Part shown: positions 19,643-31,236 of the stretch, in pieces
How the letters are laid out: each line of letters starts with the position of its first letter
Position numbering within the stretch: position 1 is the stretch's first letter
NCBI GenBank assembly: GCA_029718625.1
Contig: CM056379.1
Coordinates: 68,628,670-68,692,669, forward strand
Length of the DNA stretch: 64,000 nucleotides
Source: Synaphobranchus kaupii
Taxonomy: Eukaryota; Chordata; Actinopteri; Anguilliformes; Synaphobranchidae
Reading direction: 5' to 3'
Notes under the pieces: model-generated
Told to the model about the DNA's origin: nothing
Seen by the model: the letters and a program-made list of their open reading frames with translations, nothing else
Database searches by the model: none
Position numbers and translations under genes: made by a program

Positions 19643-20147
19643 CTATATTTCGGGGCACACCTCCAGTAGCCACGTCACCGTGTCATCATCCAGAACCGAC
19701 AGACCATGCATCCCATTGGGTGCCCGATAAATCGGGCAGTCCAGGATGACATGGTCTGCGGTTTGTTCCTCCGCGCCACACTCGCAGGCTGCGCAAGAAG
19801 CCAAGCCCCATCTGTGCATCGATGAGCGGAAGCGCCCAACGCCGGTCCGGAGGCGGTTAAGCCTCACCCATGCCAGTCTAGGCAGGTCCACCCCAATAGG
19901 GGGAAAACCGACGTCTGGGATGAAGTCACGGAGTCTAGAGGTGTTCTCCTCCCACTCCGTGCTCCAGATGTAATCCGCCCACCGTGCCGCACTGATGTTA
20001 AGATCACTGCATTGCTGCAGGAATTCCTGTGCGGCAGGCACAAATGGGTGTCTCGACTTAAGGCGCCGGGGAGGCTCAGCAATTACAGCGAGCCTTTCGT
20101 GAAGCAGATGGTTTGGCTCCACGGCCCGGCACGCGAGACGTGCTGTG
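19643..20147 (-). pseudogene. Non-LTR retrotransposon ORF2, C-terminal part
   Basis: Minus-strand frame running from the hAT junction to the TAG at 19643-19645. It encodes RLKSRHPFVPAAQEFL, VRLNRLRTGVGRFRSSMHRW and the terminal knuckle CAACECGAEEQTADHVILDC, typical of C-termini in this class of LINE. It is the direct continuation of the 24081-26020 frame: the codon interrupted at the upstream junction is completed here once the hAT element and one target copy are disregarded. No stop or frameshift is seen in either piece. Confidence 0.88.
20140..20147. repeat. Target-site duplication, left
   Basis: GTGCTGTG, identical to 24081-24088. Confidence 0.93.
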
Positions 20148-21210
20148 CAGTGGCGTTGCGCAATATTTCGGGGCTCCCCCGCAGGTCGGACCATGGGGCC
20201 CCTCCCCTAAATCAATAATAGAGTGACATGGGATAGACATCGCGGCCACTTAAAGGTTAGCTGTTTTTCCCCCAGGATGGCTTTTGTGTGTGCGCTGGGG
20301 GGGTCTGCACAAGTGGCAGAGCATCTATACAACAGTCAGAATTGTACAATTCTGTCAATTGAAATGGCATTACAAATGTCATTTGGCTTCATCAATACGA
20401 ATACTTAAAAATATCAGACATCAAAGAAAATAAGACACAGGAAAATAATGAAAAAGGACGTGAGAAGAGAGGATACATTATCAGTGTAACGTAAGTCAGA
20501 AAAGATGGCTAAAATGTCGTTGTTTAACCGCTGCTCTGTGATTGGGACATTTAGGAGTTTCATTATCTAACGAAGATCGCAAACTTTACATATCAGTTAG
20601 TTATGCTCCTAGGTGTGCTCCATAAAGCTGCACCGTAACATTTGCGTTGGTTTCTGTATTATCAGAACAGCTTCCACTGTCACCACTCTCCCCTATCTCA
20701 TTTAGCTTATACATTTAGCTACATGGAAGAAATATGAGATCTTTAACGGTACCTGACCATTTTTTGGAGGCAAGCTCTTCTTATTAGCTGAAGTCGAGAT
20801 GACGAAGATTGAAAATGATCATTTAGCTAATTTAGGTTAGTTATTCGCTTTCCAAATCTACTCATCTGTGCATGGCCAAGCAGCCAATGTTGTGAGATTA
20901 GTCTACCGCCAATCAAAACACTGTAGTTTACACTTGGGAGTTGCTACCTAGGGAGGTCCACACACCAGTAGTTGATCATTCCGAAGACGGATCACATGGA
21001 AAGCTTATGCGAACACATTTTCTATTGATTTTAAAATGATAGTAAATTAGTTTTCAAACAATGACGTTTCCATTTAATATTTTTTTGACATGGTGGCGAA
21101 CTCTGTAGGCCTGATGTATTGTAGGCTATGGGAAACACTGGTTTGCTAACGTTAGAAATCAGTTTACGTTATTTTGTCATTTGCTTGAGCTCCCTACACA
21201 AAACCCCCGC

Positions 21211-22524
21211 CAGGGCCGGTTCTAGGCATAGGCGAGATAGGCGGTCGCCTAGGGCGCCATGACGTCAGGGGGCGCCAAGCCAAGATTGTTTTATTTATTT
21301 TTTTGTGGGGGGGATATATTTATATATTTATTTCATAGAATACAAAATATGAAAATCCAGATCCAAATTTGTATGTTTTGAGAATTTGATAAATAAAAGT
21401 TAGTGGCCCCCCTCCATCGTTTTTTGGTTTTGCCCAGCTGTTCTCACAGCAGCACTGTGATTGGAGGGCAGAGTCAGGGATGCGTTTCGATTTCGAAATT
21501 AGAATGGTCGGTTTTCAACATGAAGATTCAACACCAAGACTTCTGGTGCACAGGGGATAAAAAGAAAAAAGGAGTAGGAGGAAAATACAGAGGTAAGTCT
21601 AATGACTGTGTGTTTATTAACATTGATTCAATCAAAGGTATACAACTACCTAGCTAGCTAGGATGTAAGCTAACGGTACACTCAACGGTAGGCTAGGCTA
21701 CGATTCGTATCACGACACAGTGGTCACGGTACAGGGAGGACCGGCTGCTGTTTTCGGTATGATTTTTCATTACATGTTTTTTTTTTTTTCACTATATTAA
21801 CACCATCTACAGATCTTGCCTAGGGCTAATAAAAGGCTAGGGCCGGCCCTGGCTCTACCTTAGTTAGCTATAGCCCCCTGTAAGTAACGTTAAGCTACAC
21901 GGTGTTAACGTAGGCTATAGCCTGAAAAGTCTGTCACACAATTAAACATAACGTTAAGTGAACAGATAGATGTGAGTATTTTCCTTATTTAGTGTAGACT
22001 AGATAAATAAGAACAAAAACTTAAAACAGTAACATTAGTCAGCGAGCCATTTTATTTTCTGAGGCGTTTTTTTTTTCCCTTCTAACTTGTAATGTTAGCT
22101 TTGCTGTCTGGGTATCTTTATACATTTTATACTCAACTATTACTCTTATCAATAGCAAGGCTACTAACTAGCTAGTGTTTTCACATAGCATATGTCTAAA
22201 TTTGAAGGTAACTTATTTGGCATTGTTAGTCCTGTCGAAAAAGAATGGAGAAGGGAACTAAACAGCAAACATTTACTAACGTCAGCTTCAAGTTTTATTT
22301 TCTGACTCACGTTTTTGACATGAGAAAGATTAGCCCGTTTAGACAAAATCAAGACAACAAGACTTAATTCAGTTGAGCCAATGTCACTGATGATTTAGGG
22401 CTGTTGATTCAGAACAATCTATTGGACATTATGCCATTTATTTATTTATTTTTATATATATTGTATTTTAGGGCGGCATTTTAAAATCTTGCCTAGGGCG
22501 GCAAAATGATCAGAACCGGGGCTG
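21211..22524. mobile_element. Second hAT-like element nested inside the first
   Basis: The left end CAGGGCCGGTTCTAGG and the right end AGAACCGGGGCTG are inverted. The adjacent GCCTAGGGCG(G/C)C blocks also match in inverse orientation, as in a common fish hAT group. C-rich flanks (ACCCCCGC and CCCCCCCC) could be a decayed 8-bp duplication. A further terminus, CTAGGGCCGGCCCTG, sits at 21837-21851, so another related copy may be nested within. No transposase frame was found. Confidence 0.5.
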
Positions 22525-23374
22525 CCCCCCCCCCACACCCGTAGCCTACGTCATAGCATAGGCTACATACGCTGCGTAGCCAGGGTGAATATCAGAAAGG
22601 GATTAGAATTGTTGATTAACTTTTATATATATTTTTTTATTATAATTATAAAAATGTTATTAAAATGCCTGGGGGGGCTAAACAAATTTGTGACGGGGCT
22701 ATAGCCCACCCTTGCCCCGGTGTAGCGCCGTCCATGGGCATCATTGACAAATACAAACAAGTGGCTTTGTATTTTTTGTAACATGAAGGTATTGTAGAAC
22801 ATTCGTTATAGCCTATCATTTGAGTTCACACAACGGAACGGTTCACATAGCTAACATAACATTCTGTATAAAAGAAAAGTAGCCTACAAAAAACAAACAA
22901 ACAAAACACATCCTATACTATAGGCTACATAGTAGATGCTGCAGTCAGGAGACAGGAGTTACAGCTGGTAAGATCTGTCAAATGCAAAAAGTATATAACG
23001 TTAGCCTTGTATTCCTGACTTGGACAAGTACGAGAGTCGGCAGTTATTTTGGTTGCATTACGCTTCAAAACAGGAACGGTTTAGGAAGCAAGCTTGCTAA
23101 GCTAACTAGCTAAACGTAAAGCATGACCGTTGTTAGCTGACAAGCTAGGTAGCTATGTGAAGTTTTTGAACTAGTGTGTACAGTCCGGTTGTAGCAGTGT
23201 TTGAATGACGTTGGTTTATTACTAGTATGCGTAGCTACTAGTGGAGCTGTATGTGCGAACGTATTCTCTAGCTATGTTAATTTTTACCTGAAAAAAGGAA
23301 CTGATTAGATTCCAATTCCAATGTAACATGTAGCCTACTCGTACTGGTTATGGCGAATAAAACTTTCTATTATT

Positions 23375-23749
23375 CTAACCTGTCTCGAAGCGTGAGGCAC
23401 GGCTAGCTGGCTCGGTTGTAACGGGGCTGCTGTGCTGTCTGTCTGCTGTCTGCCTGGACTCGGAGCTGACGACCGGGGGGTTGTTAGCGGTGGCGGGGTC
23501 CGGTGGGGAGCTAGCTGGCTCGGCTGTAGCGGGGCTGGGGGCCTGGCTGGGCTGTCTGTCTGCTGTCTGCCTGGACTCGGAGCTGACCGGGGGGTTGCTA
23601 GCGGTGGCCGGGCCGGGTGGGGAGCTTACTGCCGATGCATCTGCAGTAACGTTAGAGTCTACCTTTGCTGCCTGCTGGAACAATGATTGATGTTCGGCTT
23701 TCGCTCTCATCTTGTTTTTCTGAGCACCGCTTGGGTATTTGCGCTTCAT
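23375..23749 (-). pseudogene. hAT transposase N-terminal fragment
   Basis: Starts MKRKYPSGAQKNKMRAKAE, close to the M-x-RKY.SG.QKRK start of hAT transposases related to ZMYM-type proteins. It continues into a low-complexity Pro/Ser/Thr stretch with a repeated SSESRQTADRQ segment of about 45 residues. The expected zinc-finger and catalytic hAT domains do not follow; either a splice donor lies near the end (the plus strand reads AACCTGTCTCG here) or the body was deleted. Confidence 0.65.
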
Positions 23750-24080
23750 TTTTCATTTTTACCGTCAACGCAACTAATGAACGTTAAATTAGCAATGCTT
23801 CCCGCTTTGTTTTGAACGCTGTCCAGTGCCCAGCCTGCCAATGAGCATTAGTTATCAGCCGGCTAGCCCTATCACAGGTGAGCAAATAATTATTAGAATG
23901 ATACACATGACGGGGTGCCTAGCAACATAGAAGGGAAGGGGCCCCGCCCTCTGCGCCCTGTTCCCGTTACGAAATCTAAGAGGATAATGTAAAGAAAAAA
24001 AATCTAGTGGGAGCGGGGCCTCCTAAGCTCCGGGGCTCCCCCGCACCGCGGGGGGTGCGGGGGCCTCCGCTACGCCACTG

Positions 24081-24088
24081 GTGCTGTG
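24081..24088. repeat. Target-site duplication, right
   Basis: GTGCTGTG, identical to 20140-20147. Confidence 0.93.
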
Positions 24089-26020
24089 GCTCCCGCGCGG
24101 CGAAGCCCAGCGGGCTGGATGCCTGCAAGAATGGAAAGATTGTCCACGGGAGTGGGACGCAGGCATCCTGTCACGATGCGCAAGGCTTCGTTAATGGGCG
24201 TGTCGATGAGGCGGGTGTGGGCGCTGCGACACCATACCGGTGCGCAGTACTCACTAGTCGAGTAAACAAGGGCCAGGGCTGCCGTACGCAATGTTCTTGC
24301 GTCGGCGCCCCAGCCTGACCCGACAAGTCGCCTCATCAATGCCACACGAGATGTTAATTTCTTGCGCAGTGACTCAAGGTGTCGGCGAAACGTGAGCGAC
24401 CTGTCCAATGTCACGCCGAGGTAAATTGGCTCAGCGCAGCATGGCAGGGGTGTTCCGCCAATATATATTCGGAGCTCACGTTTAGCCTCCCTGTTGTTAA
24501 GATGGAAGGCCGCCGACACCGTCTTTGCCTCGCTGAGCTTCAACCTCCATTTCCGGAGGTATGCCACTAGTGTCTGCATGTCCTGGCTCAAAGTCCCCTC
24601 CAATGACTGCCAGTCTCCAGCGGAGTACACCAACGCGAGGTCATCCGCATAGGCATACTTCCGCGAGACTGTATCAGGCAAGTCATAGGTGTAGATATTA
24701 TAGAGGAGGGGGGCCAGGACAGATCCCTGGGGGACGCCGTTCTTGAGGCGTCGTAACCTGCTTTGCTGTCCGCTACCGGTGGTGAGGTTAAAGCTGCGAT
24801 TTCGGACAAGCTCCAGGATCATACTGACCATGTGCCTGTCCGGCAGCAAGCGGAGCAGCTTGCAGGTGTGGCCGCGGTGCCATACGGTATCATAGGCAGC
24901 CGTCAGATCGACAAAAACGGCTCCGGCCTTCTTCTTGAACGAAAAGCTGTCCTCGATGTCTTGAGTCATCAAAGTGACTTGGTCTACGGTCGATCTCCCG
25001 CGTCGGAACCCGGCCTGCTCCCGAGGGAGCAGCGGGTCGACGATCGGTTCGACGCGGGCGTAGATAAGACGCTCGAGGATCTTGAAGGGGATGCAGAGCA
25101 AGGAGATGGGACGGTAGCTCTTAGGATCCCCTTCAGGCTTATTCGGTTTAGGGATCGCGACAACTAGGGCTCTTCTCCAGATTTTGGGGATCTTGAGTTG
25201 GCGCAAGCAGGAAGAGAGGAAAGCTCTTAACCAGGACTTCAGGGCAGGTGCGGCATGGAGTATAAGCTCCGGGCAGATGGAATCAGGGCCCGGAGCTTTT
25301 CCTGGCTTTAGGTGCTGGAGGGCGGCAGCGAACTCCTCCGGTGTAAATTCACCGGAGATGTTATCGCTGCTAGATGTTGGGGCCCTCCAGAGGTCAGACA
25401 CTTCTTTTGCCACGAGTCGTGATGACTCGCGGTCTTTACCCTCGTATACCCCATTTTTCACAAATTGTGATGCGATTTTATTTGCAGAAATGGGGCAGTG
25501 ACGAGGGGAGTGTCTTGACCTGCCAATGAGGTTGTTCAGGATACTCCATGCCTTGCGGCTGGAGTGCGAGAAGTCGATGGAATTGACAGCCTCCTCCCAG
25601 CGCTCTTGTCTCCTCCGGCCGAGTCTTGACAACAGGGCTGTAGCAGCCCTGTTTGACTCGGTTCCGGCAGGAGCTCGAAGGAAAACGTGGTAGAGGTTCT
25701 CGCACTCTGCATCCCAGCACGGTTTGTAGCTATTGCGACGTCCGCGTGGGATGGATTTCTTGGCCGCTTTCACTAACATGCCGCAGAAGTCCCGGTATGC
25801 CTCATCCACGTTGTTGGTATTAGGCGATGGGAGACGCCACGTGGATTTGTTAGTGAGGAGGCGGAAGCGTTTCCAATTGGCCTTACGGAAATTCCATCGC
25901 TTCACCGGCTCACTCGGGATAGAGTCCACGAGTTTAGGCACGGTTATCAGCGATGGTCGATGTTGGGACCGCGGGAACTGAATATCCAGTATAAAACCAA
26001 CTTTACAATGGTAGTCTGTG
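24081..26020 (-). pseudogene. Non-LTR reverse transcriptase, upstream part of ORF2
   Basis: An open frame of more than 620 codons with no internal stop. Visible RT landmarks in order: LKPGKAPGPDSI, IPKPNK, YRPISLLCIPFKILERLIY, QAGFRRGRSTVDQV, FVDLTAAYDTVWHRG, LKNGVPQGSVLAPLLYNIYT and the catalytic YAYADDLAL. All key residues, including the YADD aspartates and PQG, are intact. The frame is broken only by the hAT insertion at 24080; past that point the ORF reads into hAT DNA for a few codons. The endonuclease domain is missing through 5' truncation. The open frame suggests a young copy. Confidence 0.9.
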
Positions 26021-26040
26021 CGATTGTAAAGTGGGCTTAT

Positions 26041-27290
26041 AGCAGAAAGTTACGAGAATACTATGCTATTGAGATGAAAAATATATGAGTAAATTGAAAT
26101 GAAACATTTGGACATGTCATGATTGCATAATATATTTATTTATAATCGTTGCATTATTAAAAATCGTTTATTTAGCCTATAGCCTATCCATGTAGCTACA
26201 GGGCGCCCTTTATCGGGCGGCGCCCTTTATCGGGCACGTCCTCGTTCAACCATGTTTGAACTTCCTCGAGAGCTGATTTGCCAACGAAAAAAAAGAAAAC
26301 CAGTATTTCCCACCCACTTCAAACCAAACAAGGTATATATCCGCTCATTTTCATGAATATTTAACGATAATTACACATTTTATGAGCCTTTTTATCACGC
26401 CCCCTATGTGAAAAAAATGTCCGAAATCTGATTCTACTTCTGCGCTGGTGTACTACACTGCATAGTCTTGTTTACTTCGGGGGATTTAATTAAATAAAAT
26501 GTCGCTAAATGTAGCTAGATAGCCAATGTATTGGTTATTCAAACGGTATCTTTCTTGATGAAATAAACTATTAATTGATTCTTAAAACAACAATAATCGT
26601 GAGCTTGTTTATGGATTACAACAGCCGCCCGATAATGGGCGCCCTTTCTTTGGCAGTCTCGTCTCATCTTAAAGACGTTAAAACGAAAAAAAAAAAACAC
26701 GTTATTGGCTTAAAAGTTAACATCGTTTTTGTAAAGAAATAAATCTCTTTTAAGCCAATAAACGATAGGCTAGTTGTCTCCCCTTTTTTGACATTACTGT
26801 CTCATCTAAAAGACGTTAAAACAAAAAACTACCGGTCACGTCTACATGTTTAATATTGGCTTAAAACTTAGTTTATCGTTTTGTGAAGAAATAAACCCAA
26901 TATTGACATCTTTCGGACTGCCAGGTAAACTATCCAGTTAGCCAGCTATTTTGCCAACATATTGGTTATTCAAACGGTATCTTTCTTGATGAAATAAACT
27001 GTTCATTGATTATTAAAACAGCAATAATCGTGAGCTTGTTTATGCACTACAAGAGCCGCCCGATAAAGGGCGCCCCTTTTTTGACAGTACTTTCTCATCT
27101 AAAAGACGTTAAAACAAAAAAACTACCGGTCACATCTACATGGTTATTGGCTTAAAAGTTAGCTTATCGTTTTGTGAACCTAATAAATATAATATGTTCA
27201 ATGGTATGTGCCAGCATAATATCAGTATCGTATGTTGATCACAAAAATGTCTGGTTTCCGCCCGATAACCGGGTTCGGTACGCTATTCAG
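26041..27290. repeat. Tandemly duplicated segment with GC palindromes
   Basis: TTGGTTATTCAAACGGTATC occurs at about 26531 and again 431 bp later at about 26962, followed by similar sequence for 200-300 bp. A further partial copy (CTCATCTAAAAGACGTTAAA) begins near 26801. Motifs of the form CGCCCGATAAAGGGCGCC occur at 26202-26236 (twice, inverse), 26626-26644 and 27058-27076, with a variant at about 27259. No coding frame. It may be a non-autonomous element, but termini are not defined. Confidence 0.6.
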
Positions 27291-27441
27291 TTGAATTATA
27301 GTAAATGGAATGAATTACACAATTGAATGATTCCTCAGTTTTAAATCTGTAGCTTAAGCTTCACATTGAGGACAGATTAATTCTATATCAAAAATATATT
27401 AGGCTAAAACGGATTAGAAGAGCTATTTTGGTTATTAGCCT

Positions 27442-27550
27442 ATACTTTATTATAGCCTATAGGTTATAGCCCGATCAGGTTATTTGTCATAATTACAGCG
27501 CAGCCAGATGTCGCTTGTGTTGATGAATGAATGAATGAATGAATGAAGGA
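27442..27550 (+). repeat. Direct repeat copy 1
   Basis: TTAGCCTATACTTTATTATA at 27442 recurs at 28874, and GATCAGGTTATTTGTCATAA at 27473 recurs at 31869. Both copies run into (GAAT)n. Copy 2 is split by the 2.9-kb element at 28908-31806. Confidence 0.65.
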
Positions 27551-27552
27551 AT

Positions 27553-28709
27553 TAGCTCACACTAATTAATCTAGCTCTATTCCAAAGCAATGCTATCCAA
27601 ACTTTCCTAAATTATTTAATGTAACTTGGCCCTGTGTTTTTTCTTCTTAGCATGTGAAGAGAATGTGGTCAATGAAACTGTATGTGCCACATAAAACTGT
27701 GAAAGGACAATAATTTCTAGTGGAAATAATCTGAGATTCACATGTGTTGCAATTACTACACTACATGGTTGGAACAATTGTCTGCATCCAGTGCAGGCTG
27801 GGCGGGCTGGAACGAGGAACAGAACAAACGGGTTAGGGCAAAACAGAGTAGCAAACAGACTGGCCAGGAGTGATCTCAAACGGAGCAGAGAAAACAAACT
27901 GGCAACAAAACTGAGAAAGAGGGGAACTTAAATAACGAAGGGAAAAGGTGAGAGGGCTAATTGAATAATGAAAAGGAGTGAGGAATGTGTGCGAGAGGGA
28001 GAGATAGGCTAACCAATAAGAGGAGAAAACAAGGAACTAAACGGGGTAAACAGAAAAACACGACATGAAACGTAAGGAATGGGAAAACGAAGGAAACGAA
28101 AGGGAGGTGGACTGGAGGGAAACGGCGGATGTTACACAGCATGAATAAAATGTATTATTATTATGTATATATTAATGTATTTATTTATTTGGAATATTTA
28201 GATTTCTCGAAACCTGTGTGGTCCTACAGAGCCTAGACATTCTTGTGTTCACAAAATTCTGTTCGCAAATAACATAACTATTATTTTGTTACCAAATTAG
28301 TACTATTACTTATTTGGCATCATCTGACCCACAAACATACAGTAGGCTACATTGACAGGGAGAACATGTCTGGATAGGTTTGTGAAAATGCTATATGTAG
28401 GCTATTTTCAACGTCAACATATTTCTATTCTTTATCTGCATTTATTTATTCATCCCCCTTTCTCTATTGTAAATGATCATTCTTGGTGTAAATGTCTGTT
28501 TGTGAATTGTAGAGAAATCTGTAGCAGCAGTGAACATTTTAAAACCTGTACATTTTCAAAAGTAAACTTTACAACAATATAAACATATCCTTTCTGGAAT
28601 AAAATTCTTGTCAACTGTTTAAAACATTAATTGAAAGTTGCATTAAATAATTTAGGAAAGTTTGGATAGCATTGCTTTGGAATAGAGCTAGTTTAATTAG
28701 TGTGAGCTA
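27553..28709. mobile_element. Element with 75-bp inverted terminal arms
   Basis: Arms 27553-27627 and 28635-28709 are inverted repeats with about two mismatches in 75 bases, starting TAGCTCACACTAATTAA. The 1.0-kb interior includes a purine-rich stretch (27770-28140) resembling the LTR-type sequence at the right edge of the window. No transposase frame is present; probably a foldback or non-autonomous DNA element. Confidence 0.65.
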
Positions 28710-29758
28710 CAATAGGCAATATTGTTAGTTGGCCACATTTTGATATCAATACTTTTAAAGGCAGGCCTAGTTTTTGCAAGTTGGAATTAAGAACTTACAG
28801 ACAGTGCTTTGTAGGCTATGCCTGAGTAACTTGGCTTTTTTTTTTACATTGAAAACGTATTTTCTTTGTGAGATTAGCCTATACTTTATTATAGCCTATA
28901 GGCTATATATGGGCCATTCTACAAAAGTCATGCAAATTGCTGTCCCTCTCTGATAAAAGTAAGAAATTGACCAATACAATCTTTCAATGCTATATAATTC
29001 ATTAGATCATGTTATGTTTTAATATAATCCAAGATATAAATTGCAGTAATAATAGTTGCATTTATCCAAAATCAACACTTATACTCTTGGGAGTATAAAT
29101 TCCTATTGGGGGATGGCTGTCCCCACTATCAACCCTTAAACTGGTGCATTAAAAAATGATACCAAAACGTTTTTTGCCAATTATTTGACTTGTCTCATTC
29201 AATAAAGCATGTGAATTTTTATCAAATATAAGTTAAAATAATGCAATCTATTTTGTAATAAATTTTATAATTCAAAAAACCTATCGAAAAAATGTTGTCC
29301 CCAATTTTTACGTCACAACCGAAACATACACTTTTTGAGTCTGTGCAATGAACCTGCTTGTAGCCACACACCCCTTTTTTTAACCAGGAAATTAGACAGC
29401 CTTCATATGAATCAAGGCCACATGGTGAGTAGCTAGGTTTTAGTGTTTTGATATAATTGTCCTTCAAAGTATGAGACGTCACACCCAAACACCAAAGTTT
29501 TCATATTAGAGAAAAAAAGTTGATTTCATAACTGTAGATTTGATTAAAAGGAAGGTGCATCTGCACAGAGAAGTGGTTGCTAACCATGTGCTTGCTAAAT
29601 ATTTAGTTTTGTGGCCGAAATGAGCCCTAATTGTCACAACCGAAACAGTCACTACCGAATCAAATGGTATTGTTTTGACAGGCCTGTTTCGGTTGGTCAC
29701 ACTTGTCCGTAAATTCTTATTAAAGACAATAAATAGTGAGACAATCAATGCACATGTA

Positions 29759-31236
29759 CAAACCTCAATTCCAAAAAAGTTGGGACAGTGTATAAAATGT
29801 AAATAAAAACAGAAAGCAATGATTTGCGAGTCCTTTTTGTATTCAATTGAAAACTACAAAGACAAGATATTTCATGTTTTAACTAATCAACTTTATTGTT
29901 TTTTGTAAATATACACTCATTCTACATTTGATACCTGCAACACCTCCCAAACAATTTGGGACAGGGGCATGTTTACCTGTTACATCACCTTTCATTTTAA
30001 CAACAACACTAATAGCAGAATTGTTTCCCATTCTTGCTTAATATAAGACTTCAGCTGCTCAACAGTCCGGGGTCTCCGTTGTCATTTTGCGCTTCATAAT
30101 GTGCCACATGTTTTCAATGGGAGACAGGTCTGGACTGCAGGCAGGCCAGTCTAGCACCCGCACTCTCTGATGACGAAACCATGCTGTTGTAACACGAAAA
30201 CCATGCTGTTGTGCAGAATGTGGCTTGGCATTGTCTTGCTGAAATAAGCAGGGATGTCCAGATCGCAGCAAATGTTGCTCCAAAATGCATATGTACCCTT
30301 CAGCGTTAATGGTGCTTTCACAGATGTGCAAGTTACCCATGCCATGACAGACAATACCATGTCGATACCATGACAGACGCTGGCTTTTGAACCTTGTGTT
30401 GGTAACAATCGAGATGGTCCTTTTCCTCTTTGGCCGGGAGAACACAACGTCCATTATTTCCAAAAACTATTTGAAAGGTGGACTCGTCAGACCACAGCAC
30501 GGTTTCCACTTTGTGTCAGTCCATCTCAGATGAGCCCAGAGAAGTCGACGGCGTTTCTGGATGTTGTTGATATATGGCTTACGCTTTGGGTAGTAGAGTC
30601 TTAATTTGCATTTCTAGATGCAGTGACGAATTGTGTTTACTGACAATGGTTTTCTGAAGTATAATGTAGTGCTGTCTGAAGGTTCGAAGGTCACAGGCAT
30701 TCAATATTGGTTTACGGCCTTGCCCGTTTTCTCCAGATTCTCTGAATCTTTTACTAATTTTATGGACTGTAGATGGTGAAATCCCTAAATTCCTTGCAAT
30801 CGTGTGTTGAGAAACGTTGTTCTTAAACTGTTGGACTATTCGCTCATGCAGTTTTTCTCGCAAAGTGGCAAACCCATCCTTGCTCGTAAATGCCAGAGCC
30901 TTCGTGGATGCTGCTTTTATACCCAGGCATGATAGCATGACCTGTCACCTATTCACCTATTTACCTGTGGAATGTTCCAAACAGGTGTTTTTTGAACATT
31001 CCACAACCTTCCCAGTCTTTTTTATACCCCTGTCCCAACTTTTTAGGAACATGTTGCAGGCATCAAATTTGGAATTAGCGTATATTTACAAAAATCAATG
31101 ACGTTGCTAAGGTAAAACATTAAATTTTCAATTGTTTTCAATTAAATATATAGACAAGAGAATTTACAAATCACTGCTTTCTGCTTTTATTTGCATTTTA
31201 CGTACTGTCCCAACTTTTTTGGAATTCAGGTTTCAG
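29759..31236 (-). mobile_element. Tc1-like transposon nested in the previous element
   Basis: TA at 29757-29758, then CAAACCTCAATTCCAAAAAA and GTTGGGACAG. The right end carries CTGTCCCAAC, then TTTTTTGGAATTCAGGTTT, and TA at about 31237. Inverted arms exceed 70 bp. About 1.48 kb, with a transposase on the minus strand. Confidence 0.88.
30059..30938 (-). pseudogene. Tc1-like transposase, broken
   Basis: The N-terminal frame (30938-30579) has the helix-turn-helix VSQHTIARNLGISPSTVHKI and linker SGENGQGRKP. It is lost in the middle, including the first catalytic aspartate region. The C-terminal frame (30463-30059) carries HPCLFQQDNAKPHSA (second catalytic D) and WPACSPDLSPIENMWHIMKR (third catalytic residue, E). 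At least two frame breaks separate them. A 231-bp piece of this gene (30473-30703) recurs unchanged at 33742-33972. Confidence 0.85.

Larger units (their letters stand above)
20148..24080 (-). mobile_element. hAT transposon with perfect 8-bp target duplication
   Basis: The left end CAGTGGCGTTGCG and right end CGCTACGCCACTG are imperfect inverted repeats. The flanks are identical: GTGCTGTG at 20140-20147 and at 24081-24088, the 8-bp duplication expected of hAT elements. Length 3933 bp. A transposase N-terminus lies 330 bp inside the right end, on the minus strand, but the transposase body is absent and other repeats occupy the interior. It lies inside the LINE ORF2, so it is younger than the LINE. 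Confidence 0.93.
19548..26040 (-). mobile_element. Non-LTR retrotransposon, 5'-truncated, split by a hAT element
   Basis: Read on the minus strand, homology starts at about 26040 in an AISPLYNRTDY-like segment upstream of the RT. It runs through reverse transcriptase to 24081, resumes at 20147 and ends with a 3' UTR at about 19548. Without the hAT insertion the copy is about 2.6 kb, truncated at the 5' end as is common for LINEs. It carries a C-terminal CxC...H....C zinc-knuckle motif like Jockey/I/R1-type elements; the exact clade was not determined. Confidence 0.85.

Noticed and set aside
24007..25981. Plus-strand open frames across the retrotransposon
   Set aside because: Antisense shadows of the 620-codon reverse transcriptase frame.
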